In this document: positions 33,321 to 41,253 of the stretch, piece after piece | Numbering within the stretch: position 1 is the first letter of the stretch | Layout of the letters: each line of letters starts with the position of its first letter | Source: Streptomyces novaecaesareae | GTDB taxonomy: Bacteria > Actinomycetota > Actinomycetes > Streptomycetales > Streptomycetaceae | Assembly: GCF_000716875.1 (NCBI RefSeq) | Contig: NZ_JNWQ01000051.1 | Location: 1 to 50,778, forward strand | DNA length: 50,778 bases | Direction: 5' to 3' | Program-made: the position numbers and the translations under genes | The notes under the pieces: model-generated | Seen by the model: only the letters and a program-made list of their open reading frames with translations | What the model was told of the DNA's origin: nothing | The model's database searches: none

Positions 33321-35075
33321 GTGCGTAATCGCCGACTTGTGATTCCTGCTGCCCTCGTGGCGGCCGGTGTTGTTCTCACGCCCGGGCTGGCCCAGGCGGC
33401 CGGTCCGGCCCCGGCGCCCGCGGCGCCCGCCGGCCAGGGGGTGGCCGGGACCGCGGCCGGGACGGACGCGGCCCGAAAGCTTCCGGGCAAGACCTTCACG
33501 AGCCCCGCCGACCGTACGGTGCTCGCGCCGAAGTCCGGCGAGCGCACCGCTCTGGCGGCGCCGGCCCAGGGTGCGCAGAGCGCCCAGGGTGCGCAGGAGG
33601 CCCAGGCTGCGCCGAGCGCTGCCAACTCGATCACGATCGGCCTGACCGCCACGACGGTCACCGCGCACGCGGTCGACCTGCAGACCATCGTCATCCCCAG
33701 CATCAACTCCACGCTCGACGTCACCATCTCCTGGGGCGACGGGACCACGGACACGTTCTCCGCCACCCTCAACGGCTTCGCCTCCGACCTGCGCAACACC
33801 AAGCACACCTACGCCGCGCTCGGCTCCTACGACGTCAAGGTCACGGCGAAGGACGCCGCGAACGCCGTCGAGGCCGTGAACCAGGTCAAGGTCGTCACCG
33901 AGGGCGGCGAGTTCACCCCGCACGCGCCCACCCGGCTGCTGGACACCCGCGCGGGCATCGGCGCCGCCCAGGGCCAGGTCGCCGGGCGCGGCACGGTGGC
34001 CCTGAAGGTCGCGGGTGCCGCCCAGGTCCCCGCCGGGGCCTCCGCGGTGGTCCTGAACGTCACCGTCACCAACACCACGGACGCCGGCCACGTCTCCGTG
34101 CAGCCCGAGAAGCAGCTGGCCGAGACCGCCGAGACCTCGAACCTCAACTACGTGGCCGGCCAGACCGTCCCGAACCTGGTGGTCGCCGCGGTCGGCGCCG
34201 ACGGGTACGTGTACCTGAACAACGCGGGCTGGCAGCCGGTCGATTTGATCGCGGACGTCACCGGCTACTTCACGCCCTCGCCCGCGAGCGGCTACCAGAC
34301 GCTGCCCCAGAGGCGTGCCGTCGACACCCGCGAGGGCCTCGGGGTTCCCCAGGGCCAGCTCGACGGGCAGGCGAGCTTCGACGTCCAGATCGCCGGCACC
34401 AACCGGGTGCCGCAGGGCATCACCGCCGTGGCGCTCAACCTGACGGCCACCAACCCGCAGCAGGACGGCCACCTGACCGCCTACCCCAGCGGGCAGGCGG
34501 CGCCGACCACGTCCAACCTGAACTTCACCGCCGGCCAGACGGTCGCCAACGCGGTGATCGTGCCGGTCGGCCCGGACGGCAAGATCACCGTGCGCAACGG
34601 GAGTTGGCGTCCGACGGACGTGATCGTCGACGTCGTCGGCTACTACACCCCCGACAGCCGATCCGCCCTCGTGACGGCCCGGGTGCCGTTCCGGATCATC
34701 GACAGCCGCAAGGACAGCTGGGGCCGCAAGGCTGGCCCGATCCCGGCCCGCGGCTTCCTCGCGCTGAGCCTCGAAGGCGACGTCACCACCCCGGAGGTCG
34801 ACGGCTGGGTGCTGAACACCACCGTCACCAACACCAGCGGGCCGGGCTTCCTGTCGGTCGACCCGGACCCGAACCTCTGGTCCGCCTACAAGAACGGCAC
34901 CGCGGGCACGCCGCAGCGGCCGGTCTCCTCGACGCTGAACTGGACGGCGGGCGCCACCGTCCCGAACGTCGCGCAGGCCTCCGGCGGCAAGGGCGGCATC
35001 GTCGACCTCTGGAACCAGGGCTGGCAGGACATCGACCTCATGGTCGACCTGCTCGGCTTCTACGAGACGAAGTGA
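33321..35075 (+). CDS. Secreted PKD-domain protein with three C-terminal surface repeats
   Basis: 584 residues. GTG 33321 follows GGGGGG by 4-5 bp. The signal peptide is RNRRLVIPAALVAAGVVLTP with an AQA-A cleavage site near residue 25. An Ala/Pro/Gln-rich spacer carries three copies of an 18-bp A-Q-G-A-Q-S-type repeat (about 33560-33615). A PKD domain (about 105-195) follows with ISWGDGTTDTFSA and KHTYAALGSYDVKVTAKD. Three ~130-residue repeats come next, with TRLLDTRAGIG, VVLNVTVTNTTDAGHVSV, SNLNYVAGQTVPNLV and DVTGYF; the third lacks the LDTR motif. Such repeats are common on actinomycete extracellular proteins, possibly for adhesion or binding polysaccharide. No catalytic or sortase motif is seen. 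Confidence 0.9.
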   Translation: MRNRRLVIPAALVAAGVVLTPGLAQAAGPAPAPAAPAGQGVAGTAAGTDAARKLPGKTFTSPADRTVLAPKSGERTALAAPAQGAQSAQGAQEAQAAPSAANSITIGLTATTVTAHAVDLQTIVIPSINSTLDVTISWGDGTTDTFSATLNGFASDLRNTKHTYAALGSYDVKVTAKDAANAVEAVNQVKVVTEGGEFTPHAPTRLLDTRAGIGAAQGQVAGRGTVALKVAGAAQVPAGASAVVLNVTVTNTTDAGHVSVQPEKQLAETAETSNLNYVAGQTVPNLVVAAVGADGYVYLNNAGWQPVDLIADVTGYFTPSPASGYQTLPQRRAVDTREGLGVPQGQLDGQASFDVQIAGTNRVPQGITAVALNLTATNPQQDGHLTAYPSGQAAPTTSNLNFTAGQTVANAVIVPVGPDGKITVRNGSWRPTDVIVDVVGYYTPDSRSALVTARVPFRIIDSRKDSWGRKAGPIPARGFLALSLEGDVTTPEVDGWVLNTTVTNTSGPGFLSVDPDPNLWSAYKNGTAGTPQRPVSSTLNWTAGATVPNVAQASGGKGGIVDLWNQGWQDIDLMVDLLGFYETK

Positions 35076-35094
35076 CCCACCCTGGGGCGTGAGG

Positions 35095-35126
35095 AGGGGC
35101 GGTGTTCCGTGCGGAGCACCGCCCCT
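35095..35126. terminator. Stem-loop terminator after the PKD protein gene
   Basis: Perfect 10-bp arms AGGGGCGGTG (35095-35104) and CACCGCCCCT (35117-35126) with a 12-nt loop, 20 bp after the stop codon. Confidence 0.85.
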
Positions 35127-35158
35127 TCCCCTGTTCCTGCTTCCTCCCGCGTCCCGCT

Positions 35159-35236
35159 ACCCGCAACCCGCAACCCGCAACCCGCAACCCGCTACCCGCT
35201 ACCCGCTACCCGCTACCCGCTACCCGCTACCCGCCC
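35159..35236. repeat. 7-bp tandem repeat ACCCGCA/ACCCGCT
   Basis: About four copies of ACCCGCA followed by six of ACCCGCT occupy the gap between convergent genes and run across the stop codon of the MDMPI-type gene (at 35227). A 7-bp period is not a multiple of three, so slippage would change that protein's C-terminus. Confidence 0.9.
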
Positions 35237-35889
35237 AGGGTGAAGCGCTCCGCGCCCGGCCCCGCCAGCAGTCCGGCGGGCACCCGGCGGCCGTAGGCGA
35301 CCAGCAGCAGGTGCTCCGCCCGGCCCTCGACGAGGAGCGGGCCCTTCCCGTACGACCACGCGGTGTCGGTCGCCCGCAGGCGGACGCCGTCGATCCGCGC
35401 CCCGAAGAACCGCAGCGTGGGGGCGGACACGCCGGCCAGCAGGGCCGCGGTCCGGGCGGTCGGCAGCCGCAGGGGCAGACCGAGCGGGACGGTGATGTCG
35501 AGGCCGTGGACCACGTCGTGGGCGAGGGCGGCGATCCGGCCGCCGACCGGCGGTCGCCACGGGTGGTCGGCGTGGTCGGCGAGGGCCGCGGCGAGTTCAC
35601 GCTCGGTGAGGGCGGCGGCATCGCGGCGGGCGAGCCGGTCGGCCATCCGGTGGACGTGGCCGCCCGAGCGGGCGAGTTCGAGCACCATGGCCGCCGTGGA
35701 ACGCCGGAACCCGCTGCCCATGTGAGCCGCCACCTCCCGCACCCGCCAACCCTCGCACAGCGTCGGTGAGTTCCACTGCTCCGGGGTGAACGCGGAGAAC
35801 ACCTCGGCGAGTTCGCGACGCTCGGCCGCGATCTGTTCGCGAATCCAGCCGACCTGCCCGGTGTCCTGCTTCTCTGACACGGTTTCCAT
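35227..35889 (-). CDS. Maleylpyruvate isomerase-family mycothiol-dependent enzyme (DinB fold)
   Basis: 220 residues. The N-terminal MDMPI/DinB four-helix domain has WNSPTLCEGWRVREVAAHMG, with the first metal-binding His, and AALAHDVVHGLDITVPLG, with the other His ligands. A small C-terminal domain (about 165-215) has LRATDTAWSYGKGPLLVEG, as in SCP2-like MDMPI C-domains. Family members use divalent metal and mycothiol in isomerase or S-transferase reactions, usually of unknown substrate. ATG 35889 is preceded by GGAG. It is divergent from the LysR gene, which probably controls it. Its 3' end lies within a 7-bp repeat tract. Confidence 0.88.
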   Translation of the reverse strand: METVSEKQDTGQVGWIREQIAAERRELAEVFSAFTPEQWNSPTLCEGWRVREVAAHMGSGFRRSTAAMVLELARSGGHVHRMADRLARRDAAALTERELAAALADHADHPWRPPVGGRIAALAHDVVHGLDITVPLGLPLRLPTARTAALLAGVSAPTLRFFGARIDGVRLRATDTAWSYGKGPLLVEGRAEHLLLVAYGRRVPAGLLAGPGAERFTLGG

Positions 35890-35946
35890 GTCTCCAGCCT
35901 GCCGCCGGAACCGTTCACCCGTCCAAGACCGGGAATTTCTGCCGCC

Positions 35947-35952
35947 TATAAT
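35947..35952 (+). promoter_or_regulatory. TATAAT -10 of a leaderless LysR transcript
   Basis: A perfect TATAAT ends 8 bp before the ATG at 35961. There is no ribosome-binding site, so transcription should start at or next to the A of ATG. The 71-bp divergent gap must also hold the LysR operator. Confidence 0.7.
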
Positions 35953-35960
35953 CGACAGTT

Positions 35961-37181
35961 ATGGAACTGCGGCAGCTCCAGTACTTCGCCACCGTCGCCC
36001 AGCACGGCAGCTTCACCCGGGCCGCCCAGCTGCTGCACCTGACCCAACCCGGGGTGAGCTCCCAGATCCGGCAGCTGGAACGGGAGCTGGGGCACCAACT
36101 GCTCGACCGCTCCGGCCGAACCGTGCGGCTGACCCCGGCCGGAGAAGCCGTCCTGCCGCACGCCCGGGCCGCACTCGCCTCCGCCGAGGCGGCCCGCAGG
36201 ACGGCCCAGGAGTTCGGCGGGCTGCAGCGCGGGCACGTGCGGCTGGGCATGGTCGCCGGTGCGGCACTGACCCCGCCGTCCGAACTGGGCACCTTCCCCG
36301 GGCTCGCCACCACGCTCGCCGCGTTCCGACAGGAACACCCCGGCATCGACTTCTCCCTGACCGAGGACACCACCGCCCGGATGCTCGCGGCCCTGCGCGA
36401 CGGACACCTGGACCTCGCGGTGATCGGCCTGCCCACCGAGGCGAGCGGACGCGAGGACGACAACGGCTGGACGACGCTGGCCGGACTCACCGTGCACACC
36501 GTGCTGGAGGTCCCGCTGGTCGCGGCCTGCCCCGAACGGCACCCGCTCGCGGCCGCCCCCGGCGGCGCGGACCCGAGCGGCCCTGCGCCGGGTGACACAG
36601 CCTCGATTGCCGCACTCCCGGTCGCGGCGCTCCCGGTCGCCGTTCTGGACGGGCGCGGCCTCCCGGCTACCGCCCTCCCGGTCGCCGCGCTGGACGGGCA
36701 CGCCCTGGTGAGCACCCCGCGCGGCACCGGCATGCGCACCGCGCTGGAGCGCGCCCTCGCCGAGGCCGGGGCGCACCCGGCCATCGGCGTCGAGGCGGCC
36801 GCGCCGCCGCAGTTGGCCGAACTCGCCGCGCACGGACTGGGCGTGGCCGTCCTGCCGGACCCCGGCGTCGTCCCCGGGCTCCGGATCCGCCCGCTGGCCG
36901 ACCCCGTCCCGATGGTACGGATCGCTCTGGCCTGGCCGGCCGGACGGCCCGCCTCGCCGCCGACCGCCGCCCTGGTGTCCCACCTGCGGACGGCCTACCC
37001 GGGCCCGGCCGCCCCTCAGCCCCCCGTCGCCGCGTCGGCTGCTGTCACTGCCGAACCAGCTGCGGCTTTCGGCCCGGCTGCGGCTTTCGACCCGGCCGCC
37101 GCCACGGTCGCGGCCGCGCCGTCGGCGATGTGCAGCAGCGCGGCCGCGCCGTCGAGGACCTCCCGGTCGAGCGGGAAGTAG
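35961..37181 (+). CDS. LysR-family transcriptional regulator
   Basis: 406 residues, about 100 longer than usual. The N-terminal HTH is canonical (MELRQLQYFATVAQHGSFTR, then TQPGVSSQIRQLERELG). The periplasmic-binding-like effector domain spans about 95-340 and contains a repetitive insertion (about 217-250, from an A-L-P-V-A-type repeat at 36610-36712). After HLRTAYPG the last ~55 residues are Ala/Pro/Ser-rich, and they overlap the end of the convergent esterase gene by 166 bp. It is divergent from the MDMPI-type gene 71 bp away, its probable target. The true stop may have been displaced by repeat growth or a frameshift. Confidence 0.92.
   Translation: MELRQLQYFATVAQHGSFTRAAQLLHLTQPGVSSQIRQLERELGHQLLDRSGRTVRLTPAGEAVLPHARAALASAEAARRTAQEFGGLQRGHVRLGMVAGAALTPPSELGTFPGLATTLAAFRQEHPGIDFSLTEDTTARMLAALRDGHLDLAVIGLPTEASGREDDNGWTTLAGLTVHTVLEVPLVAACPERHPLAAAPGGADPSGPAPGDTASIAALPVAALPVAVLDGRGLPATALPVAALDGHALVSTPRGTGMRTALERALAEAGAHPAIGVEAAAPPQLAELAAHGLGVAVLPDPGVVPGLRIRPLADPVPMVRIALAWPAGRPASPPTAALVSHLRTAYPGPAAPQPPVAASAAVTAEPAAAFGPAAAFDPAAATVAAAPSAMCSSAAAPSRTSRSSGK
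36610..36712. repeat. Imperfect tandem/direct repeat inside the LysR gene
   Basis: Copies of CTCCCGGTCGCCGCG and a longer block ending CTGGACGGGC are repeated in frame, encoding A-L-P-V-A and V-A-x-L-D-G. This inserts about 30 residues into the effector domain. Confidence 0.75.
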
Positions 37182-38248
37182 CCTTGCCGCGGCGTGGTGT
37201 CGGTGCGGGTACGGCTGCCGGCCGGCAGCACTGCGCCGGTCAACTCCCAGACCGAGCCGCGCCGTTGCAGGGCCGCCTCGTAGGTGTCCGGCGCGGGTTC
37301 GGCCAGCCCGATCGCCGCGCTGCGTCCGAGGCTCCCCGCGACGAAGGCGTACCGCTCGCCCAACAGGGCTCCGACGATGCGCCCCGCACCGCTCCACCCG
37401 CAGTCCAGCTCCCCCTGTGACCAGGCGCTCGGGCTCCGCCGCAGGTGCTGGTTGTGCGAGAAGACCAGCGTCGGCCCGCGCCGGGCCTCCAGGTCGCGGA
37501 TGTCGAGCAGGTTCTGCGCCATGAGCGCGTCCCGGATGCCGAGCAGGCCGCTCAGCCGGGTGCTCGGATCCAGACCCAGGACCGCCGACTGCGCGTGGTA
37601 GCGCAGCAGGCCGATGCCGGCGGTCAGCCGTGTCCGGGCCTCCTGCCACGCGGCGAGCGAGCTCGCGTCGATCGACTCCGCCGCGCGGGCGTGGAGCCGG
37701 ACCAGCAGGTCGTCGGCGAGGCAGCGCAGCCTCGTCGCCTCCGCGGTGGCGCCGGGCGACTGTGCCGGGTCCAGCACCGCCTCCGCCCGGCTCCAGCGCT
37801 CGTCCTCGCCCGCCGGGCCGGCGATGTCGAGGTCGATCCGCAGGTGGTCGCGGGCGTGTTCGAGGTAGCGGCGCGGGCTCGGGGCACTGTAGTTCTCGGT
37901 CGGGATGTCGAAACCGTGGCAGGCCAGCCGCTCCCCGGCCGGGCGGTTGCGGTTGAACTCGCGCATCCAGGCGACGAGTTCGCGGTTGGCTTCGTGTTCC
38001 CCGAAGCCGTGCGAGAAGCCCTCGCCCATCGCCGCGTCCAGCGTGCCCACGCCCTCCCGGACGTAGGCGTCCACGGCGAGCGCGGCCACCCGGTCCGTTT
38101 CGAGCGCGATCGACCGGAAGCCCCGGTCGACCAGCCGGGCGAACAGTCGGTTGCGCACCCACCCGAAGGCCGGCTCCTGGTGCGTCGGCTCGCCGAGCCC
38201 CAGCAGCTCACACGAGGGGGTCACGAAGTCATGAAGGTCCTGGCTCAT
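37016..38248 (-). CDS. Erythromycin esterase-family protein
   Basis: 410 residues. The family active-site residues are in place: GLGEPTHQEPAFGWVRNRLF (Glu and the general-base His), FRSIALETDR (Glu) and TLVFSHNQHLRRSP (second His). Ere enzymes hydrolyse the macrolide lactone ring, but many homologues act on other substrates, so macrolide resistance is not assured. ATG 38248 has GAGG 4 bp upstream. The last ~35 residues are an Ala/Gly/Lys repeat region (AAAGS/AAAGPK, 18-bp unit) overlapping the LysR 3' end. It is divergent from the TioE-type MerR gene, its probable regulator. Confidence 0.92.
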   Translation of the reverse strand: MSQDLHDFVTPSCELLGLGEPTHQEPAFGWVRNRLFARLVDRGFRSIALETDRVAALAVDAYVREGVGTLDAAMGEGFSHGFGEHEANRELVAWMREFNRNRPAGERLACHGFDIPTENYSAPSPRRYLEHARDHLRIDLDIAGPAGEDERWSRAEAVLDPAQSPGATAEATRLRCLADDLLVRLHARAAESIDASSLAAWQEARTRLTAGIGLLRYHAQSAVLGLDPSTRLSGLLGIRDALMAQNLLDIRDLEARRGPTLVFSHNQHLRRSPSAWSQGELDCGWSGAGRIVGALLGERYAFVAGSLGRSAAIGLAEPAPDTYEAALQRRGSVWELTGAVLPAGSRTRTDTTPRQGYFPLDREVLDGAAALLHIADGAAATVAAAGSKAAAGPKAAAGSAVTAADAATGG

Positions 38249-38253
38249 GAACC

Positions 38254-38269
38254 TCAAGCGTATCCTTGA
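38254..38269. promoter_or_regulatory. TCAAG-N6-CTTGA dyad in the esterase promoter
   Basis: A short inverted repeat directly upstream of the esterase start, in an AT-richer 114-bp divergent gap. It is a candidate operator for the MerR-type regulator. The arms are only 5 bp. Confidence 0.35.
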
Positions 38270-38362
38270 AAGAACAGTTGAGACTTTTTCCCAGCCAGCC
38301 CGTCCATAACCGTCCATGGCTGCCAGAAGTCTCAAACAGGCCCGAACGGAGACCGACCACCC

Positions 38363-39088
38363 ATGCGCCCCTCCGACCTCGCGCGCGAACACGGCATCTC
38401 GACCCAGGCGGTGCGCAACTACGAACGCGACGGCTGCCTCCCGCCCGCCGCGCGCACCCCGGCCGGCTACCGGATCTACACCGAGCTGCACGCGGCCGCA
38501 CTGCGCGCCTTCCTCGCCCTCGTCCCGGCGTACGGGCACGCGACCGCCGGCGCGGTGATGACCACCGTCCACGCCGGGCGACTCGACGAGGCACTGACCA
38601 CCCTCGACCGCGGTCACGCCCAACTGCTGCGTGACCGGGAGACCTTGGCCTCCGTCCGCGAGGCCGTCGACCACCTCACCGCCGCGCCCGGCGGGCTTGC
38701 CGCACCCACCGGGCCCACCGGGCCACCGGCCCCTCTCAGCATCGGCGAGATCGCGCACCGGCTCGACGTCACCCCCGCGACCCTGCGCGCCTGGGAGGCC
38801 GCGGGCATCCTCACCCCCGTCCGCGACAGTGCCACCAGCCACCGCGTCTACCACCCGGCCGACGTCCGCGACGCCGAACTCGCGCACCTGTTGCGGCGGG
38901 GCGGCTACCTGCTGGACCACATCGCCACCGTGGTCCGGCAGATCCGCGCGGCCGGCGGCACCGGCGAGCTGGCCGCCGCCCTGGACGGCTGGCACCAACG
39001 CCTCACCAACCGGGGCCTCGCCATGCTCACCGCCGCCGCCCGCCTCGGCGACTACCTCACGCTCCGATCAGCACGCGAACCGGCTTGA
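38363..39088 (+). CDS. TioE-type MerR-family regulator with two HTH domains
   Basis: 241 residues. It has two MerR-like winged helices: residues 1-70 (MRPSDLAREHGISTQAVRNY, with a GYRIY-type wing) and about 125-195 (LSIGEIAHRLDVTPATLRAW, with SHRVYHPADV wing). A helical linker joins them. The tandem HTH layout is that of TioE-family regulators, often next to resistance genes. It lacks cysteines for metal sensing. ATG 38363 follows GGAG at 10 bp. It is divergent from the esterase, which it probably controls. Confidence 0.9.
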   Translation: MRPSDLAREHGISTQAVRNYERDGCLPPAARTPAGYRIYTELHAAALRAFLALVPAYGHATAGAVMTTVHAGRLDEALTTLDRGHAQLLRDRETLASVREAVDHLTAAPGGLAAPTGPTGPPAPLSIGEIAHRLDVTPATLRAWEAAGILTPVRDSATSHRVYHPADVRDAELAHLLRRGGYLLDHIATVVRQIRAAGGTGELAAALDGWHQRLTNRGLAMLTAAARLGDYLTLRSAREPA

Positions 39089-39178
39089 CCACGTACGAAC
39101 CGGTGCACATCCAGTTCCTGCCGCCCGACGTGGCCACCGTCAAGGTGCCGTCCACGCGCCAGATGATCTGACGTATCA

Positions 39179-40645
39179 TCAACTACGCTTCTGCGACTGG
39201 TCGGTCATCCGCACGAGCGTGCGGTCCGGCAGGGTGAGGAGGAACAGCAGGGCCGCACCGCCGAGCATGAACAGCGCGAGGTGGTGCAGCCCGGCCGTGG
39301 TGGCACCGTGCGGGAAGAACGCGGCGTTCGCGGCGGAGGCCGCCATCGCGCCGAGGTACATGAACGTGCGCAGCAGCCCGGCCGCGGAGGCGATCGAGGC
39401 CGGATTCGCCTGGTGGTACAGGGAGGTCTGGGTGCCGAGCCCGATCAGCCCCTGCGAGATTCCGGCCGGCACACCGACCGCGATCAGCAGCACGACCGGG
39501 CTGCCTCCGTCCACCAGCAGCAGCGCCCCACAAGCCGCGATCTGCACGGTGGACCCGACGAGCAGCTTGGCGCGCACGGCCGGACTGCGGCCGGTGAGGC
39601 CGGACACCGCGAGGGCGGTGAGCGAAAGCGGCAGCAGGACCAGCCCGGCGGAGGCGGCCGACAGGCCGCGCCCCTCCTCCAGCCACTGCGTGTAGCCGTA
39701 GAGGAAGGCGTAGATCGCGGTGTAGCCGAGGAGTTGACGCAGATAGGTGGCGACCAGCGGACGGTTCCGGGAAAGCGCCCGCAGGTCGATGAAGGCGGTG
39801 CGGGCGCGCGACTCGCGGACGGCGAAGCCGGTGGCGGCGAGGACGGCCAGGACCGGCAGGTACCAGAGCGCCGGGCTCGGCTTCATCAGGAACAGCATCA
39901 GCGCGAGCAGCAGCACCGCGAACAGGGCGATCCCGACGTGGTCGAGGCGGTCAGGGCGGGCGTCACGGTGGTCGGGCCCGGCGGTCCCGGCGGGGCGGGC
40001 GGTCCCGGCGGGGCGCGGTGCGGTGGTGGGCAGGCGGGCGGCCCCGAGGGCCAGACAGGCCAGCGCGAGCGGAACGTTGACGGCGAAGACGGTCCGCCAG
40101 CCGCCCACGCCGATCAGCAGGCCGCCGAGGGTGGGGCCGACCACGGCGACGGTCTGGTTGGCGACGGCCAGCACGGTCAGCACCCCGGTGGGGCTGGACC
40201 TGCCGGTCCGCTCGGCCTCACTGCGGGTCAGGTGCATCGCGGCCGGGTAAGCCGCCGAGGTGCCCAGCCCGAGCAGCACCCGGGCCGTGATCAGCAGCCC
40301 GAGCGACGGGGCGAGCGCGCCGAGCAGCCCGGCGATGCCGACCAGGGCCGTCCCGGCGAGGTACAGCCGGCGCGGCCCGTAGGTGTCCACCAGCTGCCCG
40401 ATCACCGGCTGGCCGACGGCGGTGGCGAGGTAGAGCGCGGCGACCAGCCAGGCGGTCTCGGCGGGCGGCGCGCCGAAGGCCGCGCCCACGGGCACCAGCG
40501 CCACGGCGATCATCGACGAGTTGATCGGGTTGAGCACCGAGCCGAGCACCATCGGGGCGATCAGCCGACGATTGAACCCCTCCTCGGGGGAGGGCCGTCG
40601 GCGACCGGACCGGAGCCGGGCCAGCAGGGCGACCGGGCCGCTCAC
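39179..40645 (-). CDS. MFS transporter (drug:H+ antiporter type)
   Basis: 488 residues. GTG 40645 is chosen because it overlaps the MarR stop (GTGA), indicating coupling; the longer upstream frame is the MarR gene's shadow. There are about 12-14 hydrophobic helices. The MFS motif A region reads GQLVDTYGPRRLYLAGTALV, and motif C-like glycines and prolines occur in VVGPTLGGLLIGVGGWRTVFAVNVPLAL, as in DHA2/DHA1 multidrug exporters. A duplicated 18-bp P-A-G-T-A segment lies in the central cytoplasmic loop. Export of a toxic compound sensed by the upstream MarR is the likely role. Confidence 0.92.
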   Translation of the reverse strand: MSGPVALLARLRSGRRRPSPEEGFNRRLIAPMVLGSVLNPINSSMIAVALVPVGAAFGAPPAETAWLVAALYLATAVGQPVIGQLVDTYGPRRLYLAGTALVGIAGLLGALAPSLGLLITARVLLGLGTSAAYPAAMHLTRSEAERTGRSSPTGVLTVLAVANQTVAVVGPTLGGLLIGVGGWRTVFAVNVPLALACLALGAARLPTTAPRPAGTARPAGTAGPDHRDARPDRLDHVGIALFAVLLLALMLFLMKPSPALWYLPVLAVLAATGFAVRESRARTAFIDLRALSRNRPLVATYLRQLLGYTAIYAFLYGYTQWLEEGRGLSAASAGLVLLPLSLTALAVSGLTGRSPAVRAKLLVGSTVQIAACGALLLVDGGSPVVLLIAVGVPAGISQGLIGLGTQTSLYHQANPASIASAAGLLRTFMYLGAMAASAANAAFFPHGATTAGLHHLALFMLGGAALLFLLTLPDRTLVRMTDQSQKRS

Positions 40646-41151
40646 AGCCGGCTCAGCCGGTCCATCAGGGCCAACGCCTCCAGCATGGTGGTGCGTTCGG
40701 CCTCGGTGAAGTGCTCCGCCAGGGCCCGGGTCAGCCATTCCTCCCGCGCCTGACGGCTGTCCGCGATCCGGGACAGCCCGGTCTCGGTGAGACTGACCAG
40801 CTGACGGCGCCCGTCCTCGGGGTCGGGGCGGCGCCCCACCAGGCCGCCCTGTTCGAGCGCGGCGAGGGTGGCGGCCATGGACTGCGGGCGGACTCGCTCG
40901 GCCGCGGCCAGCGCACTGGCGGAGGCCGGGCCGTCGTTGATCAGCCGACTGAGCACGGCGGCCTGGGAGGGCGTGAGGTCGCTGGTTCCGCTCGCCTCCC
41001 GCAGGGTGCGGCGCAGCCGGCTGAAGACGGCCCGCAGCTCGCGGGCCGCGAGGACGGCAGAGTCGGCGGGGCGTCCGGAATCGGTGGGAGATCCGGAGTC
41101 GGCGGGAGATCCGGAGTCGACGGAGTCGGGGGCAGTTCGCTTCTCGGTCAC
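40642..41151 (-). CDS. MarR-family transcriptional regulator
   Basis: 169 residues. A Ser/Asp/Gly/Pro-rich N-terminus (residues 8-30) comes from an 18-bp repeat. The winged helix follows: DLTPSQAAVLSRLINDGPAS, ALAAAERVRPQSMAATLAAL and a wing with RRPDPEDGRRQLVSLT. It shares a 4-bp stop/start overlap with the MFS exporter gene, a classic MarR-efflux operon. The palindromes at 41171-41196 upstream are the expected operator. Ligand unknown. Confidence 0.93.
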   Translation of the reverse strand: MTEKRTAPDSVDSGSPADSGSPTDSGRPADSAVLAARELRAVFSRLRRTLREASGTSDLTPSQAAVLSRLINDGPASASALAAAERVRPQSMAATLAALEQGGLVGRRPDPEDGRRQLVSLTETGLSRIADSRQAREEWLTRALAEHFTEAERTTMLEALALMDRLSRL

Positions 41152-41170
41152 GATTCCACGGTAATTTCAT

Positions 41171-41196
41171 CAGTCTGAACTGTCCAGTCTGGACTG
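41171..41196. promoter_or_regulatory. Tandem MarR operator: CAGTCTGAACTG / CAGTCTGGACTG
   Basis: Two 12-bp dyads spaced by two bases: CAGTC-TG-GACTG (perfect, 41185-41196) and CAGTC-TG-AACTG (one mismatch, 41171-41182). They sit 20-45 bp upstream of the MarR start, also between it and the divergent response-regulator gene. AATTTCAT and ATGAATTT flank them. Confidence 0.75.
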
Positions 41197-41253
41197 CATG
41201 AATTTCCCGGGGGCGGGGTACGGGCGCCGCTACGCCCCCGGAATAATGGCGGC

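Noticed and set aside
31962..34472. 836-residue minus-strand open frame spanning phosphatase and PKD genes
   Set aside because: Crosses two genes on opposite strands and has no motif; shadow.
39085..39171. TTG-started 28-codon frame overlapping the MerR stop (TTYEPVHIQFLPPDVATVKV...)
   Set aside because: Reads somewhat like a protein, but is too short, lacks a ribosome site and matches no family; possibly a remnant, not supportable as a gene.
39163..39182. GATGAT-N7-ATCATC dyad between the MerR and MFS 3' ends
   Set aside because: Short AT-rich arms with weak pairing; too weak to call a terminator or operator.
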